Origin: Verrucomicrobiota bacterium
GTDB lineage: Bacteria; Verrucomicrobiota; Verrucomicrobiia; Opitutales; Opitutaceae
Assembly (NCBI GenBank): GCA_016871755.1
Contig: VHCJ01000009.1
Location: 1-64,000 of the forward strand
Direction: 5' to 3'
Length of the DNA stretch: 64,000 nt
Positions 8,991 through 19,245 of the stretch are shown here, in pieces. Under the pieces are notes generated by a model, which saw only the letters and a program-made list of their open reading frames with translations, had not been told where the DNA came from and searched no databases. Both the position numbers and the translations under genes were made by a program. How positions within the stretch are numbered: position 1 is the stretch's first letter; each line of letters opens with the position of its first letter.

Positions 8991-10151
8991 ATGCCTGCAC
9001 TCTTCAACATCCCCTCCACGGTCATCGTCGGGGCCGGGGCCTCGCGGGAACTCGCGCCGGAGTTGTCCCGGCGCGGTCTCGCCCGTGTCTTGCTGGTCAC
9101 GGATGCCTACATGGTATCCTCCGGACTCGTGGCCCGGGTGGTCGGCGATTTGGCGGCGGCGGGTATCACGGTGCAGGTCTTTGCCGATGTGCAGCCCGAC
9201 CCGAGCGAAGAGAATGTCCATGCCGGAGTCGCTCTTCTTCAGTCCAGCGGCGCCCAAGCCGTGGTCGCGCTTGGCGGGGGAAGTCCGATCGACTGCGCCA
9301 AGGTGATCGCCGTCTTGCCGACGAATCCCGGTCCCATCAGCCGATTCATGGGGCGGCACAGGGTGCAAAAGGCTGGACTGCCGCTGTTTGCCGTTCCAAC
9401 GACGGCGGGCACGGGCAGCGAGGTCACCAAGGTGGCGGTGATTACCGACACGAAGCGCGATGTGAAGATGATGATGCTCGACGGCCACCTGATGCCGACC
9501 GTGGCGTTGGTCGACTTTGAACTGACGCTGACGATGCCCGCTCCGCTCACGGCGGCGGTCGGCATCGACACGCTGACCCATGGCATCGAGGCCTATGTGT
9601 CTCGGCTAGCGACCCCGCTCACTGACCCGCTGGCGCTGTCGTGCATCCGTCTTTGCGGTGAGCACCTGGAGACCGCATGGAGGGAGCCAGGCAACCGCGC
9701 CGCGCGCGAGGGCATGATGCTGGCCGCAACCCACGGCGGCATGGCCTTCTCCAACAGCAGCGTGGCACTGGTTCACGGCATGAGCCGTCCCATCGGGGCG
9801 CTTTTTCATGTGCCTCACGGCATTTCCAATGCCATGCTTCTTCCGGCGGTGACCCGTTTCTCCATTCCGGGCGCGGTGCCGCGGTACGCAACGGTGGCGC
9901 GGACTCTCGGTTGGATCGGTGCCGGAGAGAGCGACTGGGCTGCGGCAACCGTACTGGCAGATGGATTGGAGGCATTGAACCGCCGGTTGTGCGTGCCCCG
10001 CCTCGGCTCCTATCTGGCGTCGAACGAGATGCGCTTTCGCGAAGTGACGCCGAAGATGGCGCTTGATGCACTGGCCTCGGGCAGCCCGGGTAACAATCCG
10101 GTCGTTCCAAGTGCCGATCAGATCGCCGAACTCTACCTGCAGGCGTGGTGA
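8991..10151 (+). CDS. Iron-containing alcohol dehydrogenase (group III)
   Basis: 386 residues from the ATG at 8991, 2 nt after the stop of the semialdehyde dehydrogenase gene. The NAD-binding GGGSPID motif is at 95-101, and 'PTTAGTGSEVT' follows at about 136-146. The metal ligands Asp193, His197 ('GIDTLTHGIEAYVS'), His262 ('VHGMSRPIGA') and His276 ('FHVPHG') are all present, so the enzyme should be active. Family members reduce or oxidise short alcohols, diols, lactaldehyde or semialdehydes with NAD(P). Pairing with the CoA-acylating dehydrogenase suggests that one enzyme makes the aldehyde that the other consumes. It is the last gene of the plus-strand catabolic run. Confidence 0.9.
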   Translation: MPALFNIPSTVIVGAGASRELAPELSRRGLARVLLVTDAYMVSSGLVARVVGDLAAAGITVQVFADVQPDPSEENVHAGVALLQSSGAQAVVALGGGSPIDCAKVIAVLPTNPGPISRFMGRHRVQKAGLPLFAVPTTAGTGSEVTKVAVITDTKRDVKMMMLDGHLMPTVALVDFELTLTMPAPLTAAVGIDTLTHGIEAYVSRLATPLTDPLALSCIRLCGEHLETAWREPGNRAAREGMMLAATHGGMAFSNSSVALVHGMSRPIGALFHVPHGISNAMLLPAVTRFSIPGAVPRYATVARTLGWIGAGESDWAAATVLADGLEALNRRLCVPRLGSYLASNEMRFREVTPKMALDALASGSPGNNPVVPSADQIAELYLQAW

Positions 10152-10348
10152 GTTTCCGCCATTCTGGCCCGGTTGACGGCCGGTTCGGCCATTCCTGATC
10201 CCGGCTCCCGTCCTGGGTCGGTTCAGTGGTTCTACGGATAGAGCGTTTGCGTGCGCATGCATCCAGCCGTCGGGTTCGTTCGTTCCTCCCTCCAGCCGCA
10301 CGAGGCGTGCGGTATCCAAGTTCCTCCAACGTTCAACCCGCACCTCCC

Positions 10349-11251
10349 ATGTCCTTGTTCTCGAAAGCCACCCTCCTCGCCGGCCTCGGCCTGCTCGCAA
10401 CCGCTGCGTCCGCCCAGACCAGCAGCCTCATCAACTCCTCCACCCGTGGCGTCGCCGGCTCCGGCAGCCACACCATGATCTCCGGTTTCGTCGTCTAGGC
10501 GCCGGCCGGCCAACTCCGCTGGCTCCTCATCCGCGGCGTCGGTCCGACGCTCGGCCAGTTCGGCGTCACCGGCACTCTGGCTGACCCTTCGCTGCGCGTG
10601 TTCGACCGCAATGGCACGGTGATCGCCGCCAATGACAATTTCGGGACCGCTCCCAACCTCGCCCTCCTCAACACCGTGACCACCGCGGCGGGCGCGTTCG
10701 CCCTCGGCAATGCCAACGAGGCCGCCGTGCTCGTCGGCCTGCCCGCCGGCTCCTACACCGCCCAACTCGGCGCGGGTCAGGGCACCGCCACCGGTGCCGT
10801 GCTGCTCGAAACCTACGAGTTCGGCTCGGTCGGCTCCGGCCAGACGTCCCAAACCATCACCGGCATCGCCGCCGCGTTGGCCGACTTCAGCACGCTGACC
10901 ACCGCCCTCCGGCTCACGGGCCTCGACGCCGCCCTCGCCTCCGGCGGGCCTTTCACGGTGTTTGCGCCGACGGATGCCGCCTTCGCAAAGCTGCCCGCCG
11001 GCACGCTCAACTCGCTGGTCGCCAACCCCGCCCAGCTGGCCGACGTGCTCCGATATCACGTGGTCAGCGGCCAGGTGCTCTCGTCGCAGCTGACCAATGG
11101 TCAAGTCGCCCCGACTCTCCTTAGCGGGCGCTCGCTCACCGTCACCCTCGCTCCGGGGTCCGTGCGGATCAATGCCTCGAATGTCACCGCCGCCGACGTG
11201 CGTGCGCTGAACGGCGTGATCCACGTCATCGACACGGTGCTGGTGCCCTGA
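10349..11251 (+). pseudogene. Fasciclin (FAS1)-domain exported protein with in-frame TAG
   Basis: One continuous frame encodes a 300-position protein interrupted only by a TAG at 10496-10498 (codon 50). Residues 1-21 form a signal peptide (LLAGLGLLATAASA), followed by 'SLINSSTRGVAGSGS' and 'MISGFVV', and after the stop by 'LRWLLIRGVGPTLGQFGVTGTLADPSLRVFDRNG'. These two halves are the normal contiguous start of a family of exported Opitutaceae proteins that usually reads 'GFVVSG..PK..LIR..GPTL'. A FAS1 domain fills about residues 170-300 ('FTVFAPTDAAFAKLP', 'LRYHVVSGQV', 'NGVIHVIDTVLVP'). A single-base change of a Ser (TCG), Leu, Gln or Glu codon would explain the stop. It may be a recent pseudogene or a base error; an internal GTG start at 10598 would lack the signal peptide. 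Confidence 0.82.
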
Positions 11252-11407
11252 ATCACGGCGTTCCGCGGTCTGGCTCTGGCGTTCCGCGGAGTGTAAAAAG
11301 CGAAGCTCCGCCGCTCCGCCGCTCCGGCGCCCACGCGCGGGCGCGCGAGGCCGCCCAGCCCGCCGGGCGGAAAGGGGCGTTGCGAGTCGATGACTCAGAT
11401 CGTTCGC

Positions 11408-11452
11408 TGACCCGGACTCCGTTCGGCCATGGAGGCTGCGGAGTCCGGGTCA
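11408..11452. terminator. Perfect 14-bp inverted repeat between fasciclin and EamA genes
   Basis: TGACCCGGACTCCG (11408-11421) pairs perfectly with 11439-11452 across a 17-nt loop. The stem is strong and GC-rich but has no T-run on either strand, so it would be a Rho-assisted or mRNA-stabilising hairpin rather than a standard intrinsic terminator. It sits about 155 bp after the fasciclin stop and about 55 bp before the transporter start, so a dyad-symmetric protein-binding site is also possible. Confidence 0.5.
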
Positions 11453-11505
11453 CCTCGTGATCAACGGCCTTGCGCTGGGCCGGGGGGAGATGACTGAATC
11501 TGAGT

Positions 11506-12492
11506 TTGGCCCTCTCCCTCCACACCCGCGCGGTCCTCGGACTCCTGCTTGCCAACGTCTTCTGGGGCCTCTCCTTCCCGCTGATCAAGGGGTTGCTCCT
11601 GCTGCAGGATCGCCTGCTCGCACCGGGCACGCCGGCGTGGTTCCACACGGCGCTGGCCCTCGTCCCGCGCTTCCTGCTCGCGACCCTCGTCCTGCTGGTC
11701 TGGCAGCTGGTTCGTTCCCGACGTCTGGGATTCACGCGGGGTGAATGGACGCAGGGCGTGGTCCTCGGCTTGTTCGGCTCCGGCGGCATGCTGCTGCAGA
11801 GCGACGGCCTGCATTACACGGCCGCCAGCACGTCGGCGTTCCTCACGCAGCTCTACGCGATCCTGATTCCGCTCTACGTGGCGTGGCGGACGCGGCGCAA
11901 CCCCGGCCTCGCGGTCTGGGCCAGCGCGGGGCTCGTGCTGGCGGGAGTGGGGATTCTCGGGCGCTTCGATGTTCAGACGTTTTCCCTTGGGCGCGGCGAG
12001 GTCGAGACGCTGCTGTCATCGCTCTTCTTCATGGGCCAGATCCTCTGGCTGGACCGGTCCGAGTACGCGGCCAACCGCGCCGTGCCGCTCACGTCGATCA
12101 TGTTCGGAACCGAGGCGGTGGTGTTTCTCGCCGCCGCGTGGGTCGTCGCCCCGGACCACTCCCTCGGTGCGGCTGCCGCCGCCGCGCTCGGAACGTTCGC
12201 CAGATCAGGAGCGTGGTGGGGTATCACCGCCGCTCTCACGCTGTTCTGCACCCTCGGCGCGTTCTCCCTGATGAATGTCTGGCAGCCCAAGATCCCGGCG
12301 ACCCAGGCCGGTCTGCTCTACTGCGTCGAGCCGATCTTCGGGTCAATCAAGGCCCTGTTCCTCCCGGCTTGGCTGTCCGTCTGGACCGGCATCACCTATG
12401 CAAACGAACACGCGACATGGACGCTGCTGCTGGGCGGCGGCCTGATCACCGTCGCGAACATCTGGGTCCAACTCGCCGGCCGCCCGCGCTGA
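11506..12492 (+). CDS. DMT superfamily (EamA) transporter
   Basis: 328 residues with about ten hydrophobic helices in two EamA repeats. The first repeat begins 'AVLGLLLANVFWGLSFPLIKG' and the second follows 'FSLGRGEVETLLSSLFFMGQILWLD'; the family feature 'YTAASTSAFLTQLYAILIPLYVAW' is clear. Such inner-membrane carriers export amino acids, nucleotides or metabolites; the substrate cannot be predicted. The start is uncertain: an in-frame stop at 11491 leaves CTG at 11494 and 11500 and TTG at 11506 as the only candidates, and TTG is the most plausible. An ATG at 11490 is in another frame. It converges on the RND permease gene with a 154-bp gap in which I see no other feature. Confidence 0.88.
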   Translation: MALSLHTRAVLGLLLANVFWGLSFPLIKGLLLLQDRLLAPGTPAWFHTALALVPRFLLATLVLLVWQLVRSRRLGFTRGEWTQGVVLGLFGSGGMLLQSDGLHYTAASTSAFLTQLYAILIPLYVAWRTRRNPGLAVWASAGLVLAGVGILGRFDVQTFSLGRGEVETLLSSLFFMGQILWLDRSEYAANRAVPLTSIMFGTEAVVFLAAAWVVAPDHSLGAAAAAALGTFARSGAWWGITAALTLFCTLGAFSLMNVWQPKIPATQAGLLYCVEPIFGSIKALFLPAWLSVWTGITYANEHATWTLLLGGGLITVANIWVQLAGRPR

Positions 12493-12646
12493 GGGGGTGA
12501 CCTGTGATCGCGTTGGACCGTGGTCTGAACGCGCCCAGAGTTACCCGGACGCAGCCTCGCGCCGGGTGGCGAAGGCGCGGGATCGAGCGCTGAGGGTCGC
12601 AGAGGACGCGGCATGCGAGGGGCGCCCGGCGGGCGGCCCCGCCGTC

Positions 12647-15600
12647 TCAACGGCCGGCCGGGCGTCGCACGAGGGCGTAAAGAAGAGGCACCGCGATCGG
12701 GCTGATCAGGAGCGACGCGATCGCCCCGAATAGCAGTGAAATGGCGAGGCCCTGAAAGATCGGGTCGGCGAGAATCACCAATCCGCCAACCACCACCGCC
12801 AGCGCGGTCAGCATCATCGGCCGGAACCGCACCGCCCCCGACTCGATGCAGGCCTCCTCCAAGCTGAGGCCCTGACCGAGGCGCAGTTCGATGAAATCCA
12901 CGAGGATGATGGAATTGCGCACCACGATCCCAGCGCCCGCCATGAAGCCGATCATCGACGTCGCCGTGAAGAATGCCCCCATCAGCGCATGCGCCGGGAG
13001 AATGCCGATCAGCGAGAAGGGGATCACTGTCATCACCACCAGCGGGGTGCGGTAGTTCGCGAACCAACCGACCATGAGCATGTAGATGAGGATGCACACC
13101 GCCGCGAAGGCGAGGCCGAGGTCGCGGAAAACCTCCAGCGTCACCTGCCACTCGCCATCCCACTTCATCGCGGGCTCGCGGTCGTCCTCCGGCATCGCGG
13201 CGTTGAGCACGCGCAGCCGCGGGGTCGACCCGCCGAACTCGCGGGCGTCGAGCTTCGCGAGTTCCCGGTTCATTGCGAGGATGGCGTAGACCGGGCTCTC
13301 CACGATCCCCGCGACGTCGGCGGTGACGTAGGTGACGTTCTGCAGGTTCTTGCGGTAGATGTTCCGCTCGGCGGCGGTGGGGACGAGCGTGACGAGTTCG
13401 CGGAGCGGCACGAGGGGGGCCGCGGGGTTGAAGTCGGAGCGGACGGAGAGCGCGAGGAGGTCCTCGGGACGCGATCGGAATTCGCGGGGCAGTTCGAGGA
13501 CGATGTTCACGTCCTCGCGTGCGGTGTCGGTGTGCAGCAGGGCCACCGGATACCCCTGCACCGCCATCTGGACCGTGCGGGCGATCGTGGCCTCCGTGAT
13601 GCCGTGCAGCGCGGCCTTTTCCGCGTCGACGCGCACGACGGTGCGCGGCTGTCGCTCCTCGACGTACCAGTCGATGTCGACCACTCCGGGCGAGGCGCGG
13701 AAGATCTCGCGGACCTTCTCGGCGAGGCGAAGGCGGTCGGCGTCGGTCGGGCCGTAGATTTCCGCGACGATCGTCTGGAGCACGGGCGGACCCGGCGGCA
13801 CCTCCGCCACCGCGAGCGCGGCGCCGTGGCGCTCCGCAATCGCGGCCAGCCGGGGGCGCAGGCGGCCGGCGATTTCGTGGCTCTGCGCGTCCCGCTCATG
13901 CTTTGGGCGAAGGTTCACCTGGATGTCGGCGACGTTCGAGCCTCGGCGGAGGAAGTAGTGGCGGACGAGGCCGTTGAAATTGAACGGCGAGGCCGCGCCG
14001 GCGTAGACCTGGTAGTCGCGCACTTCGGGCTCGGTCCGCAACGCAGCGGCCATCTCCCGGGCGACCCGGGTGGTCTGCTCCAGCGTCGTGCCTTCGGGCA
14101 GGTTGAGGATGATCTGGAACTCCGACTTGTTGTCGAAGGGCAGCATCTTGACCTTCACCGCGCCGACGCCCACGAGGCCGAGCGAGCCCGCGGTGGCCAG
14201 CGCCACGCCGCCGAGCAGCGCCCACCGCCAGCTAACGTGGGCGAAGAGCGGGCGCATCAGGCGGTAGTAGAGCCGCGTGAACCGATTCGAGTCCGGCGGG
14301 CAGTGCGCATCCGGAGCGACGGGCGATGCGTCCGAGCTGGCGCGGGCCGCGGCTGGCGCGGAGCCCGCGTGGGCGGAGCCGTGCGGCGTACCGTGGCTGG
14401 TATGGCGGCGCAGGATGCGCAGTGCGGCCCACGGCGTGACCACGAAGGCAACGAGCAGCGAGAAGACCATGGCGGCCGTCGAGCCGATCGGGATCGGCCG
14501 CATGTACGGTCCCATCAACCCGCTCACGAACGCCATCGGCAGCACCGCCGCGATCACCGCCCAGGTGGCGAGAATCGTCGGATTGCCGACCTCGTCGACC
14601 GCCTCGATCGCGACCTCGCGGAAGCTTCGCCGCTCGCCACCGGGCAGGCCGAGGTGCCGGACGATGTTCTCGACGACCACGATCGCATCGTCGACGAGGA
14701 TGCCGATCGAGAAGATCAGCGCGAACAGCGTGATGCGGTTCAGCGTATAACCGTAGAGGTAGAAGACGAGGAGCGTGAGCCCGAGCGTGACCGGGATGGC
14801 GAGGAGCACGACGAGCGACTCGCGCCAACCGAGGAAGAGCAGGATGAGGAGGGCGACGCCGAAGACGGCGATGCCCATGTGCAGGAGAAGCTCGTTGGAC
14901 TTCTCGGCGGCGGTGGCGCCGTAGTCGCGGGTGACGGCGACCCCGACGTCGGCGGGGATCAAGCTGCCCTTGAGTCCGTCAACGCGGGCGAGCACGGCGG
15001 TGACGACGTCGACGGCGTTGGCGCCGGGGCGCTTGGCGAGGCTGACGGTGACGGCGGCCTCCTCGCCGACGGCGACGGATCCGGGACCGCCGGTGCCGTG
15101 GAGCACGTAATCGGCGGGCTCGGCGGGACCATCGACGATCTCGGCAACCTCGCGCAGGTAGATGGGTCGCCCTCCGTGGACGCCGAGGACGACGGCACCG
15201 ATCTCCTGAGCATCGCGGAAAAACGTGCCGACCTGGAGCAACGTCTCAACGTTTCCCGCAGGCAGCGCGCCCGCATGGGTCTGCGTGCCGGCCTGCTGCA
15301 ACATGGGGATGACGAGCCCCGGACTGAGGTTGCGGGCGGCAAGCCGCTGCGGATCGAGTTGCACGCGGATCGAGCGTGGACGCCCGCCGATCACGGTCGT
15401 CTCCGCGACCTGCGGCACCTGCTTGACCGCATCGTCGAGTTGCACGGCGATCCGCCGCAGCGTGGCGTGGTCGTAGCGCGCGCTGTGCAGCGTCAGCGCG
15501 AGGATCGGCACGTCGTCGATCGTGCGCGGCTTTACCAGCGGCGGCGTGACGCCAAGTGGGATCCGGTCGAAGTTGGCCTGCAGCTTCTGGTTGAGCCGTA

Positions 15601-15988
15601 TGAGGGCGGCCTCGAGATCGGTGCCCACCTTGAAGCGAACGATGGTGAGATTTCCGCCCGGACTGGCGGTGGAGTAGAGATATTCGACGCCGGGAATTTC
15701 CCAGAGCAGTTCCTCGATCGGTCGCGTGACCCGGTTCTCGACCTCGCTCGGCGTGGCACCGGGCATGCCGACGAAGACGTCGATCATCGGCACCTTGATC
15801 TGCGGCTCCTCCTCGCGGGGAAGCATGAGGATGGCGAAGAGCCCGAGCAGCAGCGACGCAGCGACGGCGATCGGCGTGAGTTTCGACTCGATGAAGACCG
15901 CGGCGAGCCGTCCGGCGATCCCCCGGGCGGGGACTTCGGAGGACGAGCTCGCGGAGGTTGGGCCGGACGTGGGCACGGGGGAACTCAC
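12647..15988 (-). CDS. RND efflux transporter permease subunit
   Basis: 1113 residues, slightly longer than AcrB-type pumps (about 1030-1050) because of a Ser/Pro-rich N-terminal tail and a His/Ala-rich insert near residues 535-565. TM1 lies at about 38-56, followed by '[37 protein letters not shown]'. The TM4 proton-relay pair Asp433-Asp434 is present in '[18 protein letters not shown]'. The C-terminal half shows '[16 protein letters not shown]' and '[16 protein letters not shown]'. The GTG start at 15988 overlaps the adaptor stop by GTGA. It is the proton-driven inner-membrane pump of the tripartite system formed with the adaptor and TolC genes upstream. The cargo (drugs, solvents or metals) is not evident; the sequence resembles the uncharacterised HAE1-like group more than CusA/CzcA. 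Confidence 0.93.
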   Translation of the reverse strand: MSSPVPTSGPTSASSSSEVPARGIAGRLAAVFIESKLTPIAVAASLLLGLFAILMLPREEEPQIKVPMIDVFVGMPGATPSEVENRVTRPIEELLWEIPGVEYLYSTASPGGNLTIVRFKVGTDLEAALIRLNQKLQANFDRIPLGVTPPLVKPRTIDDVPILALTLHSARYDHATLRRIAVQLDDAVKQVPQVAETTVIGGRPRSIRVQLDPQRLAARNLSPGLVIPMLQQAGTQTHAGALPAGNVETLLQVGTFFRDAQEIGAVVLGVHGGRPIYLREVAEIVDGPAEPADYVLHGTGGPGSVAVGEEAAVTVSLAKRPGANAVDVVTAVLARVDGLKGSLIPADVGVAVTRDYGATAAEKSNELLLHMGIAVFGVALLILLFLGWRESLVVLLAIPVTLGLTLLVFYLYGYTLNRITLFALIFSIGILVDDAIVVVENIVRHLGLPGGERRSFREVAIEAVDEVGNPTILATWAVIAAVLPMAFVSGLMGPYMRPIPIGSTAAMVFSLLVAFVVTPWAALRILRRHTSHGTPHGSAHAGSAPAAARASSDASPVAPDAHCPPDSNRFTRLYYRLMRPLFAHVSWRWALLGGVALATAGSLGLVGVGAVKVKMLPFDNKSEFQIILNLPEGTTLEQTTRVAREMAAALRTEPEVRDYQVYAGAASPFNFNGLVRHYFLRRGSNVADIQVNLRPKHERDAQSHEIAGRLRPRLAAIAERHGAALAVAEVPPGPPVLQTIVAEIYGPTDADRLRLAEKVREIFRASPGVVDIDWYVEERQPRTVVRVDAEKAALHGITEATIARTVQMAVQGYPVALLHTDTAREDVNIVLELPREFRSRPEDLLALSVRSDFNPAAPLVPLRELVTLVPTAAERNIYRKNLQNVTYVTADVAGIVESPVYAILAMNRELAKLDAREFGGSTPRLRVLNAAMPEDDREPAMKWDGEWQVTLEVFRDLGLAFAAVCILIYMLMVGWFANYRTPLVVMTVIPFSLIGILPAHALMGAFFTATSMIGFMAGAGIVVRNSIILVDFIELRLGQGLSLEEACIESGAVRFRPMMLTALAVVVGGLVILADPIFQGLAISLLFGAIASLLISPIAVPLLYALVRRPAGR

Positions 15989-17235
15989 GGCAGCACCTCA
16001 AGACGATCGCCCTCACGCAAGCTGGCAGGCGGGTTCAGGACGACGCGCTCGCCGACCTCGAGGCCCGCGAGGATTTCCACGAAGCCCTCTGGCAGAGCGA
16101 CTCCGGTGCGGACCAAACGAAGCGTCGCCCGCGGGCCGGCCGCGGCGGTGTCAGAGGCCGACGTCGCCGCTCCCAAGTCGCGTCCGCTCCGGGCCGACGC
16201 TTCGGCGGGGGCGGCGGCTCCTGAGCCGGTTCCCGCGGGCGCGGTCGCAAGGACGAAGACGCGTTCCATCTGACCCAGCACGGACACGGCTGCGGCGGGA
16301 ACGCTGAGGCGCCGCACGACGGGACCGGGCACGCTGAGGCGCACGAATTCACCGGAGCGCACGGCGGTGCCTGCGGGCACCGAAAGCTTTACCGGCACGG
16401 TGCGCGCAGCGGCGTCGGCGGAAGGCGAGAGTTCGGTCAGGACCGCGGAAAAGGATGCACCGGAACTCGGGGCAACCGCCGGGATGGCGCTGCCGACAGA
16501 GAGCCTGGCGGCGAGCGATTCCGGCAGATTGGCCTCGATCTGGAAATCGGATGTGCCCTCCAGCTCAAGCAGCGGGAAGCCCGGCGAGGCGAAGTCGCCG
16601 GTTTGGGCCATCTTGCGGACGACCACCCCGGTAAACGGGGCGCGAATCTCGGCGTAGCCCAGCATGACCTCGGCCTCGCGGACCATCGCCACGGTCATCG
16701 TCGCGCGGTCTTCGAGCGAGCGGACCAAGTCGGCGGTGCTGGCGCCCTGCGTGAGCAGCGACCGCTCCCGGTCGAGATCGCGCTGGGCGAGGTTCAACTG
16801 CGCGCGCGCCTGGGTCACGCGGGCGAGGATCTCCGCGGCGGAGATCCTCGCCAGCACCTCGCCGGCGGCGACGCGCTGGCCGAGCGTGACGGGCAGCGAC
16901 TCGATTGCGCCCATCAGCTTCGGTGCGACCAGGGCACGCTCTGCGGGACGCACGGTGCCGACCACCTCGGTCGGCAGCGGTTCCTCGGAGACGCGAACGG
17001 TCGCGATGGAAATCCGCACGACCGGACGCCCGGCGTCGGCGGTTCCGGCATCACTCTCGCCGGCGCGGCTCGGTCCGGTCGACCGACTGCATCCCGTGAG
17101 CGCGAGCCCTCCTGCCAGCAGGACCCACGTGAGCAGGGATGCCCGCGTCACGAGGGCGGGCGTGCGTGGGGACGGCGCGGAGGGAGCGGACACGGCGCTC
17201 GACCGTGGGGGGGCGGAAAGGATCGGCGGATTCAT
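15985..17235 (-). CDS. RND efflux periplasmic adaptor, lipoprotein
   Basis: 416 residues from the ATG at 17235, chosen because it places a lipoprotein signal correctly: hydrophobic '[16 protein letters not shown]' ends in the lipobox LTGC at about residue 47. The frame remains open upstream to 17355. The membrane-fusion fold is visible: a barrel/lipoyl strand '[44 protein letters not shown]', a coiled-coil hairpin around '[26 protein letters not shown]', then '[23 protein letters not shown]' and a beta-barrel with '[12 protein letters not shown]'. Ala/Gly/Ser-rich spacer segments near the C-terminus are unusual. It links the pump to TolC and is coupled to the pump gene by a 4-nt overlap. Confidence 0.92.
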   Translation of the reverse strand: MNPPILSAPPRSSAVSAPSAPSPRTPALVTRASLLTWVLLAGGLALTGCSRSTGPSRAGESDAGTADAGRPVVRISIATVRVSEEPLPTEVVGTVRPAERALVAPKLMGAIESLPVTLGQRVAAGEVLARISAAEILARVTQARAQLNLAQRDLDRERSLLTQGASTADLVRSLEDRATMTVAMVREAEVMLGYAEIRAPFTGVVVRKMAQTGDFASPGFPLLELEGTSDFQIEANLPESLAARLSVGSAIPAVAPSSGASFSAVLTELSPSADAAARTVPVKLSVPAGTAVRSGEFVRLSVPGPVVRRLSVPAAAVSVLGQMERVFVLATAPAGTGSGAAAPAEASARSGRDLGAATSASDTAAAGPRATLRLVRTGVALPEGFVEILAGLEVGERVVLNPPASLREGDRLEVLP

Positions 17236-17403
17236 GCGGTGGAGACGGGTAGCGGGGAGACGAACGGCTCGAGGAAGATGGAGGGTAGTGATCCGGCGGG
17301 CGGCGCATGGCCGGAGAGGTGGGATTTCGCGAGTGGAGCGGTGACGGGCGATCACGGAGGGCCGTGGAGTGGCGCGGCAACGCGAGGCGACGGAGGTCGG
17401 CGG

Positions 17404-18852
17404 CTAGGGGCAGGCAGAGGCGGAGGGGGGGAGGGGATCCAGGCCGAGGGTTCGGCGCAGCGAGACCAAGGCGATGCGCTCATCGGCGGTGGCGATGACG
17501 TGGCGCAGGCGGGCTTCGAGTCGGCGTCCCTCGGCACCGATGAGGTCGGCCGCGAGCAGCGATTCCTTCTCGAAGCGGAGCCGGGAAAGCCGGGCGGCCT
17601 CCTCGGCCTGCTCGGCGGCCAGGGCGGAGACGGCGACCCGCTCGCGGGCGTCGACGTGGGCAAGGCGGGCCTGTTCGACCTCAAGGCCGATGCCCAGCGA
17701 CGCGCGGCGCTCCAGGGCGCGGACCTCGGCCAGTTCGGCCTCGGCGCGGCGGACGCGGGCGGAGGTTTGCCCGCCGTCGAAGACGGCCACGTCGACCGAG
17801 ACCCCGGCGAGCCAGCTGCGGCCATCGCGGTTCGTCTCCCAACCCTGATCGTGCTGGACGCTGGCGAACGCGTTGACGGTGGGACGACGCCCGCCGCGCG
17901 CGGCGGTCACCATCGCCTCGGCGGCGCGGAGGCGGGCGGCGAGACCGAGCAACTCCGGACGCCGCGAAAAATCCCCCGTGTCGGGGGACGCCGCTGCGGT
18001 GAGAGCGGGGTCATCCGAGAGCGGCTCGACCTCGGGATCCGTCGGTTCAAGGCCAACCGCGAAGCGGAAGGCGAGCAAGGCGAGGGCCGCGCCGTGGCGG
18101 GCCGTGCCGAGCGACTCGCGGGTGCCGGCGCGCAGGACCTGCAGCGCAAGCAGGTCGGATTTCAGCATTTGTCCGGCGGCGTGGCGCGCCTCCGCGACCG
18201 CGACGGCAGCATCGTACGCGCGCAGGCCGCCCTCGAGGGCGACAACGGCCTCGCGGGCCTTTCGAACGTTGAGGGCGGCGCGAACCACCTCAGCGGCGAG
18301 TTGCTGGCGTGCCAGCGCGAGATCGTGGCCGGCGGCCTCGACCCCCGCACGGGCAGCGTCACGACCGGCGGTGGCGCGGCCGCCGCTGTAGAGATTGTAG
18401 GCGATCGTCCCCGTGGCGTTGAGATTGTCGATCCGGCCCGGGTGATTGAAGTCGAGGGCGAACGTGAAGGCGCGCTGATTGAGGATCGAGCCGAACGCCA
18501 TCATCGGGCTGTCGGTCTGCGTGTAGCGGGCGCCCAGCATCACCTGCGGTTTCCAGGCGGACTCGGCCTGATCGACGAGCGCGCGCGCGGCATCGACCCG
18601 CGCCCGCGCGGCCTGCGCTTCCGGGTGTCGCTCCAGCGCGGTGGCAACGCAGCGCTCGAGCGGCCACACGTCGGCGGCGGAGGCTGACGAAGCCAACGTG
18701 AACGCCGCGACGAGGAAGAGCGCCGTCCGAAGAGACCTCGCAGCGATGAAGTCGGAGAAACGCGCGCGCCCACGCGCGGGCGCGGTGGGTGCGTGGACTG
18801 GGGCGAAGTTGGAACGCGGACGGGCAGAGCGAGGGAGCACGAGTGAAGTCAC
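17404..18852 (-). CDS. TolC family outer membrane efflux protein
   Basis: 482 residues with a GTG start at 18852. A signal peptide lies late, at about residues 41-60 ('LRTALFLVAAFTLASSASA', cleavage before ADVW), so the true start could be further downstream, although no ATG is available. Two outer membrane efflux protein repeats follow: 'CVATALERHPEAQAARARVDAARALVDQAESAWKPQVML...' and, from about 300, 'PELLGLAARLRAAEAMVTAARGGRRPTVNAFASVQHDQG'. Long heptad-like Ala-rich helices match the periplasmic tunnel. It is the exit duct of the RND system and the first large gene of the minus-strand operon, 168 bp ahead of the adaptor. Confidence 0.9.
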   Translation of the reverse strand: MTSLVLPRSARPRSNFAPVHAPTAPARGRARFSDFIAARSLRTALFLVAAFTLASSASAADVWPLERCVATALERHPEAQAARARVDAARALVDQAESAWKPQVMLGARYTQTDSPMMAFGSILNQRAFTFALDFNHPGRIDNLNATGTIAYNLYSGGRATAGRDAARAGVEAAGHDLALARQQLAAEVVRAALNVRKAREAVVALEGGLRAYDAAVAVAEARHAAGQMLKSDLLALQVLRAGTRESLGTARHGAALALLAFRFAVGLEPTDPEVEPLSDDPALTAAASPDTGDFSRRPELLGLAARLRAAEAMVTAARGGRRPTVNAFASVQHDQGWETNRDGRSWLAGVSVDVAVFDGGQTSARVRRAEAELAEVRALERRASLGIGLEVEQARLAHVDARERVAVSALAAEQAEEAARLSRLRFEKESLLAADLIGAEGRRLEARLRHVIATADERIALVSLRRTLGLDPLPPSASACP

Positions 18853-18898
18853 GGCGACCGGGGAAATAGACGCGGGGATGACGGAGGAGGCGCGGACC

Positions 18899-19123
18899 TC
18901 AGCCGCGGCGGCCGCCCCAGTGGATCACATCCTGCTCGTCGATCCAGCCGAGTTGGCGCAGCAGCCACGCCGGCGGGCAAAAACCGGTCACGACGGACTG
19001 CAGCAGGTTGAGCCCCGCGAAGGCGGGCAGCAGCAGCCACCACGCGCTGACCTTCCAGGCGAGCAGGGTTCCGACCAGCACGACGGTGCCGGCGAGTAAA
19101 CGGACGAGGGATTCGGACTTCAT
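18899..19123 (-). CDS. DUF2892-type small inner membrane protein
   Basis: 74 residues from the ATG at 19123. Two hydrophobic segments (about 7-25 and 27-46) are followed by 'TGFCPPAWLLRQLGW'. This YgaP-like membrane hairpin with a conserved FCP motif is typical of DUF2892 proteins, often found beside sulfur, rhodanese or efflux genes. It is 46 bp upstream of the TolC gene on the same strand, so it may be the first gene of the efflux operon. The function of stand-alone members is unknown; its lone Cys49 could be redox-active or metal-binding. Confidence 0.75.
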   Translation of the reverse strand: MKSESLVRLLAGTVVLVGTLLAWKVSAWWLLLPAFAGLNLLQSVVTGFCPPAWLLRQLGWIDEQDVIHWGGRRG

Positions 19124-19245
19124 GGCGATGAGGCGGAGTGGACGAGGCAGGGGTACGGGATGCGCAACAGGAGCTGTCGGTCGAAGGAACGAAACCCGGT
19201 TGAGTTTCAGTAAATGAGCATTTGCGCATATGGCATTAATGTCAA
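19124..19245 (-). promoter_or_regulatory. AT-rich promoter region of the DUF2892/efflux operon
   Basis: Around 19200-19245 the sequence turns AT-rich with several CAT/ATG-type half sites (AATGAGCATT at 19213-19222 and ATATGGCATTAATG just after), unlike the GC-rich surroundings. This is where a promoter and operator for the leftward efflux operon would be expected. No clean -35/-10 pair can be fixed and no regulator gene is adjacent. Between 19245 and the tRNA I see no other feature. Confidence 0.3.

Noticed and set aside
12989-16273. 1094-codon plus-strand open frame
   Set aside because: It is antisense to the RND permease and rich in Arg, Asp, Glu, His and Gly as expected for the complement of GC-rich coding DNA; no domain wording.
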